Shown here piece by piece: positions 8,392-17,617 of a stretch of 64,000 nt of DNA; position 1 is the stretch's first letter; every line of letters begins with the position of its first letter. Below the pieces are notes generated by a model that made no database searches, was not told where the DNA came from, and saw only the letters and a program-made list of their open reading frames with translations. The DNA is from Candidatus Krumholzibacteriota bacterium (GTDB lineage: Bacteria; Krumholzibacteriota; Krumholzibacteriia; JACNKJ01), in contig JAFGBK010000052.1 of assembly GCA_016933175.1 (NCBI GenBank), forward strand, positions 1 to 64,000. Direction: 5' to 3'. The position numbers were made by a program, and so were the translations under genes.

Positions 8392-10893
8392 TCAGGGTGC
8401 CAATCGCATGATTACGAAAGAGATATCATCGCGACTGCGGCCGCCGGCGTAGGCCAGGAGTTCGGCCATGAGGGCCTCGGCGAGCAGATTGACGTTTCCT
8501 GCCTGCCGGCGCTGCAAATCGATGTATTCCTGGAGGCGCCGGGGCCCGTAGGGGATTTCCGCGGCGTCCTCTTGGTCCTCGAGGCCATCCGAGCGCAGGA
8601 AAAGGAGGTCGCCCGGCCGCATGCGCAGCACGCCGCTGCGGTAGCGCATGGCGGGATCCAGACCCATCGGGCCGCCGCCGCGATCGAGTCGCTCGACGCG
8701 GGCTCCATCGCCGCGGAAGAGCCAGGGCGCCGGCATGCCCGCGTTGCAGTAGCGGAGCGTGCCGCCGGCCGGCTCGTAGAGCGCGTAGACGAAACAGCTG
8801 AAGACGCGCGCCGGATCGTCGCTGCCCGCGGCCAGGCTGGCGAGACCGCTGTTCATTGCGGTCACGACGCGCTCCGGCGAAGCGCCGCCCGCCGCCTCGC
8901 TGCGGAAGGCCAGGGCCACCGAGGAGATGAGCAGGGCGGCCGGGATGCCGTGTCCGGAAGCGTCGCCCAGCGCGAGCCCGACGCGCTGGCCGGGAAGCTC
9001 AAGCCAGTCGAAGTAGTCGCCACCCACCTCGCTGCTGGACAGGACACGGCCGGTGATCTCCAGGTGGGGCAGGGACGGCGGCGTCTGGGGCAGCAGTCGC
9101 TGCTGGATGCTCCGCGCCAGGTCCAGCTCCGTGCGGAGCTGTTCCTCGTGAGTGGCCTGTTCCAGGAGGCCCAGACTGCGGAGCAGGAGCTCCAGGGTGG
9201 GCAGCAGGCCCTCGAGCCCGTCCAGGACGGCGCTCGGGTAGAGCGAGCGCTCCACCGCGGGTCCGAGGACGAGGATCAGGGGTGGCTGCCCGCCCTCGCC
9301 GCGCACCGCCGCCAGCAGGTTCCAGTCCCGCTCCTGGCAGAAGGGCAGTGCCTCGGATCCCATGAGTGTTTCGGCCCAGTAGGGATCCCACTGCTCGACG
9401 GCCAGAATGCGCCGGGAGCCGGCGAGCAGGGCGCGTTCGAGGCCCGCAGGGAGGCGGTAGGCGGTGCCGGTGGGGGGCAGCGGCAGCGACTGAGGCGGGC
9501 CGCCCTCGCGGCGCCAGCCGTCGCAGACAACCCAGGCGCCCTGGCCGTCCGGCTCCAGGCAGATGACCCAGGCGGCGCCGATGTCCCCGCCGAGTCGGGG
9601 CAGCAGCGAGCGTTGCAGTTCCGCCCGGCTGCGGAAGTAGCGTGGCGGAGCCAGCCAGCGCCGGCTGTCGAGGAGGAGATCGCCGCTCTCGCCGCGCGCC
9701 CGGCGCAGGCGCCGTCTCAGGAGCTGGAAGGCTGCCAGGCCGGCGCCCAGGGACACCAGGTCCAGGAACATCGCCTCGGCGACGTGACTGCTGGTGCCGA
9801 AGGCCTGGAAGAGAAGCAGTCGCATCCCCAGGAAGACGAGCACCAGGACGCCGCCGGCCATCAGAAGGGCCAGGGCGCGCCGGGCGAGGCGGTTGAGGGC
9901 CTGCAGGTCGCGACCGAGAATGCCCAGCGCGAAGCTGAGAGGCGGGAAGGTCAGGAACAAGGGCGTCCAATCGGCCAGCAGCAGCCGGCGCCCCGGCAGC
10001 ATCTCGTGCAGGAACTGGAAGACGGCGAGGGGCAGCAGCCCAAGCGCCGCGCCCACCAGGACCAGGCGCAGCCGGTGGCGCTCTCGGCGATGCTTGCGCC
10101 GCACCGCCTTGAGGACGAGCACGGCGATACCCGCCAACAGGAAGAGGCCGGAGTGCGCCAGTGCGGCGCCCTGGAGCGCCATGGGCCAGCCGCTGTAGGG
10201 TGCGTCGGCGCTGATGGCCACCGTGTCGGCGGCCCCGAGGATCGCCACGGGCAGGTAGAGCAGCCACCCCAGCCACTGCCGGCGTGGCCGCTGCTCGGGA
10301 AAGAGGATGAGGAAGTGCAGGAGCAGGGGCGCCAGCAGCAGGCCCACCAGATCGGATTCCCATTCCAGCATCTGGCGCCACGGCGCCGATCCCAGGCGGG
10401 GGTGGAGTGCGAAGAGGGAGCCCACCAGCAGCGTCAGGAGCAGGAAGACGTTGCCCAGGGGATCACGCCGTCGGAAATGAACCATCGCGCCCATGAAGAT
10501 GACCAGCAGCGCGCCCAGGGTACGCAGCGTCCAGCCGAGGCGGCGCATGGGTCCGGGTGTCGACGGCCGCAGGGTGAGCTCAAGGCGGGAGCCGTCGCGT
10601 TCCACGGCGAGCTTCACGGGGCCGTGGCGCGCGCGGGCGGCGAGGATGCTCAGGGCGGGATGGTCGCGCTGCGGGGTGATCCCCGCAATGCCCAGCAGGC
10701 GGTCCCCGGCCATGAGCGGCGCGATCTGCCCCGGCTCCGACGCCTGGTTGGGGATGACGCGCAGATGGCGGAGGCGGAAGGGGAGGTCCGGTCCGGTCCA
10801 GCGCTCGACGAGTCCGAAGAGGGCCAGGCACAGGGCCAGCGCCAGGGCGGCCCGCAGCAGGAATTGCGTCAGCGTTCCTCGCGGGGGCGGCAT
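8392..10893 (-). CDS. Membrane-anchored PP2C/SpoIIE-family serine phosphatase with PDZ-like periplasmic segment
   Basis: LDLARSIQQRLLPQTPPSLPHLEITGRVLSSSEVGGDYFDWLEL...LALGDASGHGIPAALLISS...DDISFVIMRL; multiple N-terminal TM segments. Confidence 0.87.
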   Translation of the reverse strand: MPPPRGTLTQFLLRAALALALCLALFGLVERWTGPDLPFRLRHLRVIPNQASEPGQIAPLMAGDRLLGIAGITPQRDHPALSILAARARHGPVKLAVERDGSRLELTLRPSTPGPMRRLGWTLRTLGALLVIFMGAMVHFRRRDPLGNVFLLLTLLVGSLFALHPRLGSAPWRQMLEWESDLVGLLLAPLLLHFLILFPEQRPRRQWLGWLLYLPVAILGAADTVAISADAPYSGWPMALQGAALAHSGLFLLAGIAVLVLKAVRRKHRRERHRLRLVLVGAALGLLPLAVFQFLHEMLPGRRLLLADWTPLFLTFPPLSFALGILGRDLQALNRLARRALALLMAGGVLVLVFLGMRLLLFQAFGTSSHVAEAMFLDLVSLGAGLAAFQLLRRRLRRARGESGDLLLDSRRWLAPPRYFRSRAELQRSLLPRLGGDIGAAWVICLEPDGQGAWVVCDGWRREGGPPQSLPLPPTGTAYRLPAGLERALLAGSRRILAVEQWDPYWAETLMGSEALPFCQERDWNLLAAVRGEGGQPPLILVLGPAVERSLYPSAVLDGLEGLLPTLELLLRSLGLLEQATHEEQLRTELDLARSIQQRLLPQTPPSLPHLEITGRVLSSSEVGGDYFDWLELPGQRVGLALGDASGHGIPAALLISSVALAFRSEAAGGASPERVVTAMNSGLASLAAGSDDPARVFSCFVYALYEPAGGTLRYCNAGMPAPWLFRGDGARVERLDRGGGPMGLDPAMRYRSGVLRMRPGDLLFLRSDGLEDQEDAAEIPYGPRRLQEYIDLQRRQAGNVNLLAEALMAELLAYAGGRSRDDISFVIMRLAP

Positions 10894-10968
10894 GCGCCTA
10901 CTGTCCCGCGCCGGGCCCGCCGCGTCAAGGACCACGTTGGTCGCCCTAACTCACGCTGTCGCTGGCTA

Positions 10969-10997
10969 TTGCAGCCGGCTGCCAGGGATGCTAGATT
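10969..10997 (+). promoter_or_regulatory. Sigma70-like promoter
   Basis: TTGCAG - 17 nt - TAGATT upstream of the 11064 gene. Confidence 0.4.
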
Positions 10998-11063
10998 GAC
11001 AGCTCATTCCGGCTGGAACCGGCTTGCCTGCCGGCGGGGCGTGTGACGCGAGGAGGATCTGGC

Positions 11064-11762
11064 GTGAGTGCCGCGAAGCGACTGACCAAGAGACAGCTCA
11101 AGGACGACAAGTTCGTCGACGCCATGCTGAGCTACGGAGAGCTGGCGCGCAAGTACCAGCGCCATCTGCTGTACGGCATCCTGGTGATCATCCTCGTCAT
11201 CCTGGGTCTCACCTGGGGCGCCAACTACCGACGCGCCCAGGGCGAGGAGGCCCAGCACGCCTTCTCCACGGCTCTCAAGACCCTGGAAACGGCCATGACC
11301 TCCGCCGCGGAGACGGACTACGCCGTGGCCCAGGCGGCCTTCGAGGACGTCCACGCGCGCTACGGCGGCCGCCAGGTGGGCAAGTGGTCCCTGTACTTCA
11401 CGGGCTTCTGCAAGGAGCGCGTGATGGACTACATCGCGGCGCAGGCCGATTACGAGCGCTACCTGGAGGAGGATCCACGCGGCGAGTTCGAGATCCCGGC
11501 CCGCGCGGGCATCGCCGTGTGCTTGGGCAGCGTGGGCAAGATGAAGCAGGAGGCGGACATCCTGCGCGATCTGGCCGGCCGGAAAGGGATCGGCACCAAA
11601 CAGGCGCAGGCCTGGCTCTACCAGGCCAGTCAAATCTATCTGGACGAAGGCTACTTCAGCGTGGCGCGGGAGCTGCTCGAGGAGCTCGCCACGGGCGCGG
11701 ATCCCACGCTGGCACGCAAGATCGAGCAGGATCTGGAGGCGCTGAAGAGCCTGGGCTCCTGA
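11064..11762 (+). CDS. TPR-like (YfgM-type) membrane-anchored protein
   Basis: N-terminal TM (LLYGILVIILVILGLTWGANYRRAQ) then helical-repeat segments; AGGAGG upstream of GTG start. Confidence 0.55.
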   Translation: MSAAKRLTKRQLKDDKFVDAMLSYGELARKYQRHLLYGILVIILVILGLTWGANYRRAQGEEAQHAFSTALKTLETAMTSAAETDYAVAQAAFEDVHARYGGRQVGKWSLYFTGFCKERVMDYIAAQADYERYLEEDPRGEFEIPARAGIAVCLGSVGKMKQEADILRDLAGRKGIGTKQAQAWLYQASQIYLDEGYFSVARELLEELATGADPTLARKIEQDLEALKSLGS

Positions 11763-11772
11763 GTCCCTGAGC

Positions 11773-13950
11773 ATGACTATACTGCGGCTCGCCATTCTCT
11801 GGCACATGCACCAGCCCTTCTATCTGGAACCGAACGAAGGGCGCTTCGCGATGCCGTGGGTGCGGCTCCACTCCTTCAAGGACTACCTCGACATGCCCCT
11901 GCTGGCCGGCGCCCAGGCGGGGGTGTCCGTCAACTTCAATCTCGTGCCCTCGCTCATGGAGCAGTGGGAGGCCTGGCGCCGGGGCTGCCAGGACCGCGTG
12001 CAGGAGCTCTGCGAGCTGCCCGTGGCGCGCCTGGAGCCCGAGGAGCGGGTGGAACTGGTCGGCCTGCTGTTCCGGGCCCATCCCCAGACCATGATCGCGC
12101 CGCTGCCCGAGTACGCCGAGCTCCACCAGCGCTGGCAGGCGCGCGGCTCGGAGAGCATCCGCGATCCGGAGCTGGTGCGCCTCAAGTACTGGTTTCATCT
12201 CGCCTGGCTCGATCCGCTCTTTCGCGAGGAGCCCGTGCCCGCCGGCTTCCTGCAGGACAACCAGCGGCTCACCGAGGCGAACTGGCACGAGTTCCGGAAC
12301 TACCTGGACAGCTTCCCGGACCGCCTGTTCGACACCTACGGCCGCCTGCACCGCGAGGGGCGGATCGAGGTCTCGGTGACACCCTACTTCCATCCCATCC
12401 TGCCGCTGCTCATCGACACCGACTGCGCACGCGAGGCGCGCCCGGAGGTGGACCTGCCCGCGGAGCGCTTCCGGGCGCCCGACGACGCCCGCTGGCAGCT
12501 CCGCGAGGCGCGCGCGGCGGTCCACCGCTGGCTGGACATCACGCCGGATGGGCTGTGGCCCGCGGAGGGATCGGTGAGCGAAGCGGCACTGCGCATCGCC
12601 GCCGAGGAGGGCTTCGCCTGGGCGGCCACCGACGAGCAGGTCCTTGCCAACAGCCTCGGCCTGTCCAACCTGAACCTGCCCGGACCCGAGCGGGCCGCCC
12701 TGCTCTACCGGCCCCTGCGCCGGCGTTTCGGTGACAACGCCCTGCGACTGGTCTTTCGCGACCACTTCCTCAGCGATCGCATCGGCTTCGCCTATGCGAG
12801 CTGGGATCCCGAGAAAGCGGTGGACGACTTCCTCGGCCACCTCGAGCGCATCCGGCGCGAGGCGACTCAGCCCGAGCCGCTGGTGACGGTCATCCTCGAT
12901 GGCGAGAACTGCTGGGAGTTCTACCACCAGGATGGATTGCCCTTCCTGCGACTGCTCTACCGCCGCCTGGCCGAGACGGAATGGCTGCGCCTGGACACCA
13001 TCTCGCGTCACCTGGCCGAGACGGAGGCGGAGGACCTGGAGCGCGTCCGCGCCGGCAGCTGGATCGACGGCAGCTTCTCCATCTGGATCGGCCACCCCGC
13101 AGACAACCGCTCCTGGGACTATCTGGCACGAGCCCGGCGCGACCTGCTGGAGCACGGTGGGGGGGCGCATCCCCTGGCGAAGGGCGAGGGCGATCTCGCG
13201 CCGTCGCTCCAGAGCGCCTGGCGTTCCCTCTTCGCGGCCGAGGGCAGCGACTGGAACTGGTGGTACGGCGACGATCACAACAGCCTGGACGACGACACCT
13301 TCGATTCGCTGTACCGCAGCCATCTCCAGTCCGTCTACCGGGACCTGGAGCTCGAGGTGCCGGCCTGCCTGCACGAGCCCATCGCCGTCATGGGCGCTGC
13401 GGCGGCGGCAGGGGGGATGGTGCCCACGGGCTTCTCGGAGGTGCGCGTGGACGGGAAGGTCAGCCACTTCTACGAGTGGCGCAACGCGGCCTGCCACGTG
13501 GTCGCCGGCACGGGCGGCGCCATGACGCGCGCGGATCGCCTCGTCGAAGCCGTCTGGCTGGCCTTCGGCCCCGGGGACTGCTTCCTCCGCGTGGACCTCA
13601 ATACCGCGAGCCCCGACGCCGCGGCGCTGCGGCGGCTCAGCGTGAATTTCAAGGGTCCCCAGCCGCGACGATTCCGCATCGCCCTCCATGAGCCCGGCGC
13701 GCCCCTGCAGGCAGAGACCGAGGGTCCCGGCGGCTGGGATGCGGTGGCCAGCGGCGGTCGCTGGGCCTGGAAGGACATCCTCGAATTGGCGATTCCCTGG
13801 CCGGAACTGCCGGGACGCGCCGGCCAAGAGGTCAGCTTTGACTTGACGTTTTTGGGAGAAACGGGAATCCTGGATGTCATGCCAGCGGGAGCGCCACTGG
13901 TATTCGCTTTACCTGACGCCGATTACGATCGCATCATGTGGAAGATCTAG
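11773..13950 (+). CDS. Glycoside hydrolase family 57 protein
   Basis: LAILWHMHQPFY, GLWPAEGSVSEAAL, VTVILDGENCWEFYHQDGLPFLRLLYRRL motifs. Confidence 0.9.
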   Translation: MTILRLAILWHMHQPFYLEPNEGRFAMPWVRLHSFKDYLDMPLLAGAQAGVSVNFNLVPSLMEQWEAWRRGCQDRVQELCELPVARLEPEERVELVGLLFRAHPQTMIAPLPEYAELHQRWQARGSESIRDPELVRLKYWFHLAWLDPLFREEPVPAGFLQDNQRLTEANWHEFRNYLDSFPDRLFDTYGRLHREGRIEVSVTPYFHPILPLLIDTDCAREARPEVDLPAERFRAPDDARWQLREARAAVHRWLDITPDGLWPAEGSVSEAALRIAAEEGFAWAATDEQVLANSLGLSNLNLPGPERAALLYRPLRRRFGDNALRLVFRDHFLSDRIGFAYASWDPEKAVDDFLGHLERIRREATQPEPLVTVILDGENCWEFYHQDGLPFLRLLYRRLAETEWLRLDTISRHLAETEAEDLERVRAGSWIDGSFSIWIGHPADNRSWDYLARARRDLLEHGGGAHPLAKGEGDLAPSLQSAWRSLFAAEGSDWNWWYGDDHNSLDDDTFDSLYRSHLQSVYRDLELEVPACLHEPIAVMGAAAAAGGMVPTGFSEVRVDGKVSHFYEWRNAACHVVAGTGGAMTRADRLVEAVWLAFGPGDCFLRVDLNTASPDAAALRRLSVNFKGPQPRRFRIALHEPGAPLQAETEGPGGWDAVASGGRWAWKDILELAIPWPELPGRAGQEVSFDLTFLGETGILDVMPAGAPLVFALPDADYDRIMWKI

Positions 13951-14381
13951 AATCCCTCGCCATGCTCAAGGGGGCTCTGGTGCCCGACGCCGTCAGCGAG
14001 GATCGTCTCGAAGGAGCGCATCTGGACGCCTCGGAACGCTGGGCCGCAGCCCTCTCCTATGTCTTCGTCCTCTGCTGGATTCCCTACCTGTTCTTCTCCG
14101 ACCGGCCCTTCGTCTTCTATCACGCCCGCCAGGGAGTAGCGCTCTTCCTGGCGGAGCTGGTGGGGGCCTTCGTACTGTGGATCATCGATGTCACCCTGGG
14201 GAGGATTCCCTTCCTGGGACTCCTGATTCTCATCCTGCTGCGCCTGATCTTCTTTCTGGCCATCCTCGCCCTCTCGGTGCTGGGTTTCGCCAGGGGCCTG
14301 TCGGGTGAGATCGCGCCGCTGCCTTGGCTGGGAAGCTTCGGAGAGGGGCTGCCCGAACCGCCGTTCCGCGTCCGGCGCTAA
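13938..14381 (+). CDS. DUF4870-like small membrane protein
   Basis: DASERWAAALSYVFVLCWIPYLFFSDRPFVFYHARQGVALFL; HARQG motif with TM helices. Confidence 0.55.
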   Translation: MEDLESLAMLKGALVPDAVSEDRLEGAHLDASERWAAALSYVFVLCWIPYLFFSDRPFVFYHARQGVALFLAELVGAFVLWIIDVTLGRIPFLGLLILILLRLIFFLAILALSVLGFARGLSGEIAPLPWLGSFGEGLPEPPFRVRR

Positions 14382-14398
14382 GCGCCGCACAGATGGCG

Positions 14399-14414
14399 CA
14401 TAATGTACATTATG
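14399..14414. promoter_or_regulatory. Perfect 16-bp palindrome, candidate operator
   Basis: CATAATGTACATTATG is its own reverse complement; 69 bp upstream of the acyl-CoA synthetase ATG. Confidence 0.55.
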
Positions 14415-14482
14415 TTAACCATTGAGACAGCCTCCGAATCGGAAACCCTGGCCCCGATTGCAGGGAACGCAAGGCTGGCGGC

Positions 14483-16288
14483 ATGAGCATCCGAACTGTC
14501 AACGAGCTCTTCCTGCACGCAACGCGCAACGTCTCCAACGAGAAGGCCTTCCAGCACCGCGTCAAGGGACGCTACGAGGTCGTCTCGGCCGCGCAGGCGG
14601 AACGCCTCTGCTTCATGGTCGCGCTGGGGCTGTCCGACCTCGGCTTCGGCGCGGATGACCGCGGCGCCATCCTGTCCCAGAATCGTCTCGAATGGGTGCT
14701 GGCGGACATGGGCATGCTGCTTCTGGGCGGCGTGGACGTACCCGTCTATCCGTCCCTCATCGCGGACCAGGTGGCCTACATCCTCGGTCACGCCGAATGC
14801 CGAGTCGCCTTCTGCGAGGACGCCCAGCAGGCGGACAAGGTGCTGGCCGTCCGCGACCGTCTGCCGCAGCTCGCGCACATCGTCCAGTTCGCCGCCGAGC
14901 CGGCCGCCGCAGGCGTGATGCCTTTCAAGGAGGTGCTCGCGCGCGGCGAGCGCGTTTACGAGGACCGACGCAGCCGTATCGAGGAGATCGCCCTTGCCGT
15001 GTCGCCGGAGGCGCCCTGCAGCATCATCTACACCTCGGGAACCACGGGACAGCCTAAGGGCGTGGTCCTGAGCCACGGCAACATCGTCAGCAACGTGCAC
15101 GCCTGCCTCAAGGTCTTCGAGATCGACCGCCGCGACACAGCCCTGTCCTTCCTGCCGCTGAGCCATATCTTCGAGCGCACAGGGGGCTACTACGCGCTGC
15201 TCTATGCCGGCTGCTCCATCGCCTACGCCGAGTCCATCCACACGGTGCCCCGCGACCTGCTGGACGTGCGTCCGACCGTCCTCATCTCGGTGCCGCGCCT
15301 GTTCGAGAAGATGCACGCCCGCATCCTCGACACGGCCTTGGCGGCCAGCTTCCTGCGCAAGCAGCTCTTCTTCTGGGCGCGTCGCGTGGGCCTGCGCTGG
15401 GCCGCGCTGACCCTGGCCGGCGAGGAGATTCCGCGTCTCCTGGCGCACTCCTTCCGGTTGGCCGATCGCCTGGTCTTCACGAAGATCCGCTCCCGCACCG
15501 GCGGGCGCCTGCGGCTGCTGGTTTCCGGTGGCGCGCCGCTGTCGGAGCTCATCGGACGCTTCTTCTACGCCGTGGGTCTCCCCATCATGGAAGGCTACGG
15601 ACTGACCGAGACCAGCCCCGTGGTAGCCGCCAACAACCCCCGCCACTACCGCCTCGGCTCCGTGGGCCGACCCGTGCCGGGCGTCGAGGTGAAGCTATCC
15701 GCCGACGGCGAGATTCTCACCCGCGGCCCCCACGTCATGCAGGGCTACTACAAGGATCCAGAGGCGACGCGAGCGACCATCGACGCGGCGGGCTGGCTCG
15801 CCACGGGCGACATCGGCGCGATTGACGCCGACGGCTACCTGCACATCACCGACCGCAAGAAGGACCTCCTCGTGACGGCCGGCGGCAAGAACGTGGCCCC
15901 GCAGCCCATCGAAACTCTTCTCAAGGCCGACAAGTTCGTCGGCGAGGCGATTCTGCTAGGTGATCAACTGCCCTTCATCTCAGCCCTTATCGTTCCGCAC
16001 TTCGAGTACCTGATGAAGTATGCAAAGCGCAAGAGCATCCTCTACACGTCCATGGCGGGGCTCGTGCGCGAGCCCCGCGTCCAGGACCTTTACCGGCGCC
16101 GGGTGGAACTCGCCAACTCCCGGCTGGCGCGCTACGAGCGCATTCGCAAGTTCCGTCTCCTCGATCACGAGCTGACCCTCGAGGATGGCGAGCTGACGCC
16201 GACCATGAAGGTGCGGCGGCAGCGGATCGCAGAACTCTACAAGGAGATCATCGCCGCCATGTATGACGAGGAGCCGCCCGCCTCGTGA
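14483..16288 (+). CDS. Long-chain fatty acid--CoA ligase (AMP-forming)
   Basis: IIYTSGTTGQPKGVVLSHGN, GYGLTETSPVVAANN, TGDIGAIDADGYLHITDRKKDLLVTAGGKNVAPQPIE. Confidence 0.93.
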   Translation: MSIRTVNELFLHATRNVSNEKAFQHRVKGRYEVVSAAQAERLCFMVALGLSDLGFGADDRGAILSQNRLEWVLADMGMLLLGGVDVPVYPSLIADQVAYILGHAECRVAFCEDAQQADKVLAVRDRLPQLAHIVQFAAEPAAAGVMPFKEVLARGERVYEDRRSRIEEIALAVSPEAPCSIIYTSGTTGQPKGVVLSHGNIVSNVHACLKVFEIDRRDTALSFLPLSHIFERTGGYYALLYAGCSIAYAESIHTVPRDLLDVRPTVLISVPRLFEKMHARILDTALAASFLRKQLFFWARRVGLRWAALTLAGEEIPRLLAHSFRLADRLVFTKIRSRTGGRLRLLVSGGAPLSELIGRFFYAVGLPIMEGYGLTETSPVVAANNPRHYRLGSVGRPVPGVEVKLSADGEILTRGPHVMQGYYKDPEATRATIDAAGWLATGDIGAIDADGYLHITDRKKDLLVTAGGKNVAPQPIETLLKADKFVGEAILLGDQLPFISALIVPHFEYLMKYAKRKSILYTSMAGLVREPRVQDLYRRRVELANSRLARYERIRKFRLLDHELTLEDGELTPTMKVRRQRIAELYKEIIAAMYDEEPPAS

Positions 16289-16349
16289 GCGACTAGCAAG
16301 CGACTAGCATCTGATCTCGCCGCCTGACCCAGCCCAAAAAGGGGTTACC

Positions 16350-17597
16350 ATGTCCGCACGCGCCCGCTTCCTCCTGTTGACCGGCGTCCTTCTCCTGATC
16401 GCCGCCGCCGCCCGTGGGGCCGGCTTCGCCATCTGGGAGATGGGGACCAAGAGTTCCGGCATGGGCGGCGTGGCCACGGCGAGCGCCGACGACCCCGCCG
16501 CGGTCTTCTACAACCCGGCGGGACTGGCCCGCCTCGGCCGAGCGCAGCTCAGCCTTGACCTGACCACCATCGACATCACCACCGAGTTCAGCGGCGTGGC
16601 CCCCCATCCCGGCTACGGCGTAACCGAGCACCTGGCCGATCCCTTCTTCGTCCTCCCCCAGCTCTACGTGGCCGTTCCGGTCGGCGAGCGCTTCGCCCTG
16701 GGCCTTGGCATCAACACGCCCTACGGCCTGTCGGTGGAGTGGGCCCATCCCGACACCTTCACCGGCCGCCACGTGGCCACCTTCACCGACCTCAAGACCT
16801 ACTTCGTCTCCCCCGCCGTCGCCTGGCAGGCCACCGAGCGCGTGAGCCTCGGCTTCAGCCTCAACCTGGTCCTGGCCGAGGTGGAGCTCAACAAGCACAT
16901 CGTCGAGATCCTGGGCAACCCGACGGAGGTCGGGAAGGTCCGCATCCGGGGTGACAATGAACTGAGCCTCGGCTACAACTTCGGACTGCTGGTGGATCTG
17001 GGGCCGCGCACGACTCTGGGCCTCGACGTCAAGAGCCGCATCGATCTGGAGCTGGCGGGCAACGCCGATTTCACGGCCTTCACGGGCTACGAGGCGGTCC
17101 TGCCCGCCGACGGCCCCGTGGAGACCGAGCTGCCCCTGCCCAACCTCGTCTCCCTCGGCGTCTCCCACCGCTTCGGCGAGCGGTGGCGTTTGGAGTTCAA
17201 CTACAACCGCATCCAGTGGTCCGCCTTCGAGACGCTGGACCTCCACTTCCCCGCGGCGCCGGCGGCGGACGAGTCCATCCACGAGGATTACACGAACACC
17301 AGCCAGTACCGCCTGGGCGTCGAGTATCAGGCCGCTCCGTCGCTGGTCCTGCGCGCCGGCGCGGTGCGTGACGAGTCGCCTCAGCCCACGGGAAGCTGCG
17401 GGCCGGTGCTGCCCGACGCCGACCGCAGGGGCGTTTCCCTCGGGGCGAGCTGGTGCCGCGGTGCAGTGACCCTGGAGGCCTACAACCTCTTCCTCTTTCT
17501 CGACGACCGCGCGGTGCGCGACAACTACGACGGCTACCAGGGCGACTACCGCAGCTTCACGAACCTGCTGGGCGCCGGCCTGACCTACCACTTCTAG
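16350..17597 (+). CDS. FadL/OMPP1-type outer membrane transport protein
   Basis: GAGFAIWEMGTKSSGMGGVATASADDPAAVFYNPAGLARL; beta-barrel pattern ending in ...LGAGLTYHF. Confidence 0.88.
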   Translation: MSARARFLLLTGVLLLIAAAARGAGFAIWEMGTKSSGMGGVATASADDPAAVFYNPAGLARLGRAQLSLDLTTIDITTEFSGVAPHPGYGVTEHLADPFFVLPQLYVAVPVGERFALGLGINTPYGLSVEWAHPDTFTGRHVATFTDLKTYFVSPAVAWQATERVSLGFSLNLVLAEVELNKHIVEILGNPTEVGKVRIRGDNELSLGYNFGLLVDLGPRTTLGLDVKSRIDLELAGNADFTAFTGYEAVLPADGPVETELPLPNLVSLGVSHRFGERWRLEFNYNRIQWSAFETLDLHFPAAPAADESIHEDYTNTSQYRLGVEYQAAPSLVLRAGAVRDESPQPTGSCGPVLPDADRRGVSLGASWCRGAVTLEAYNLFLFLDDRAVRDNYDGYQGDYRSFTNLLGAGLTYHF

Positions 17598-17617
17598 CGG
17601 CGAAAGGCGGTACCACG

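Noticed and set aside
8210-8452. 80-aa + strand ORF in the intergenic island
   Set aside because: No recognisable motif or good RBS, composition looks random, overlaps phosphatase 3' end antisense.
8572-11046. 824-aa + strand ORF
   Set aside because: Antisense to the SpoIIE phosphatase; Q/G/A/E-rich shadow translation.
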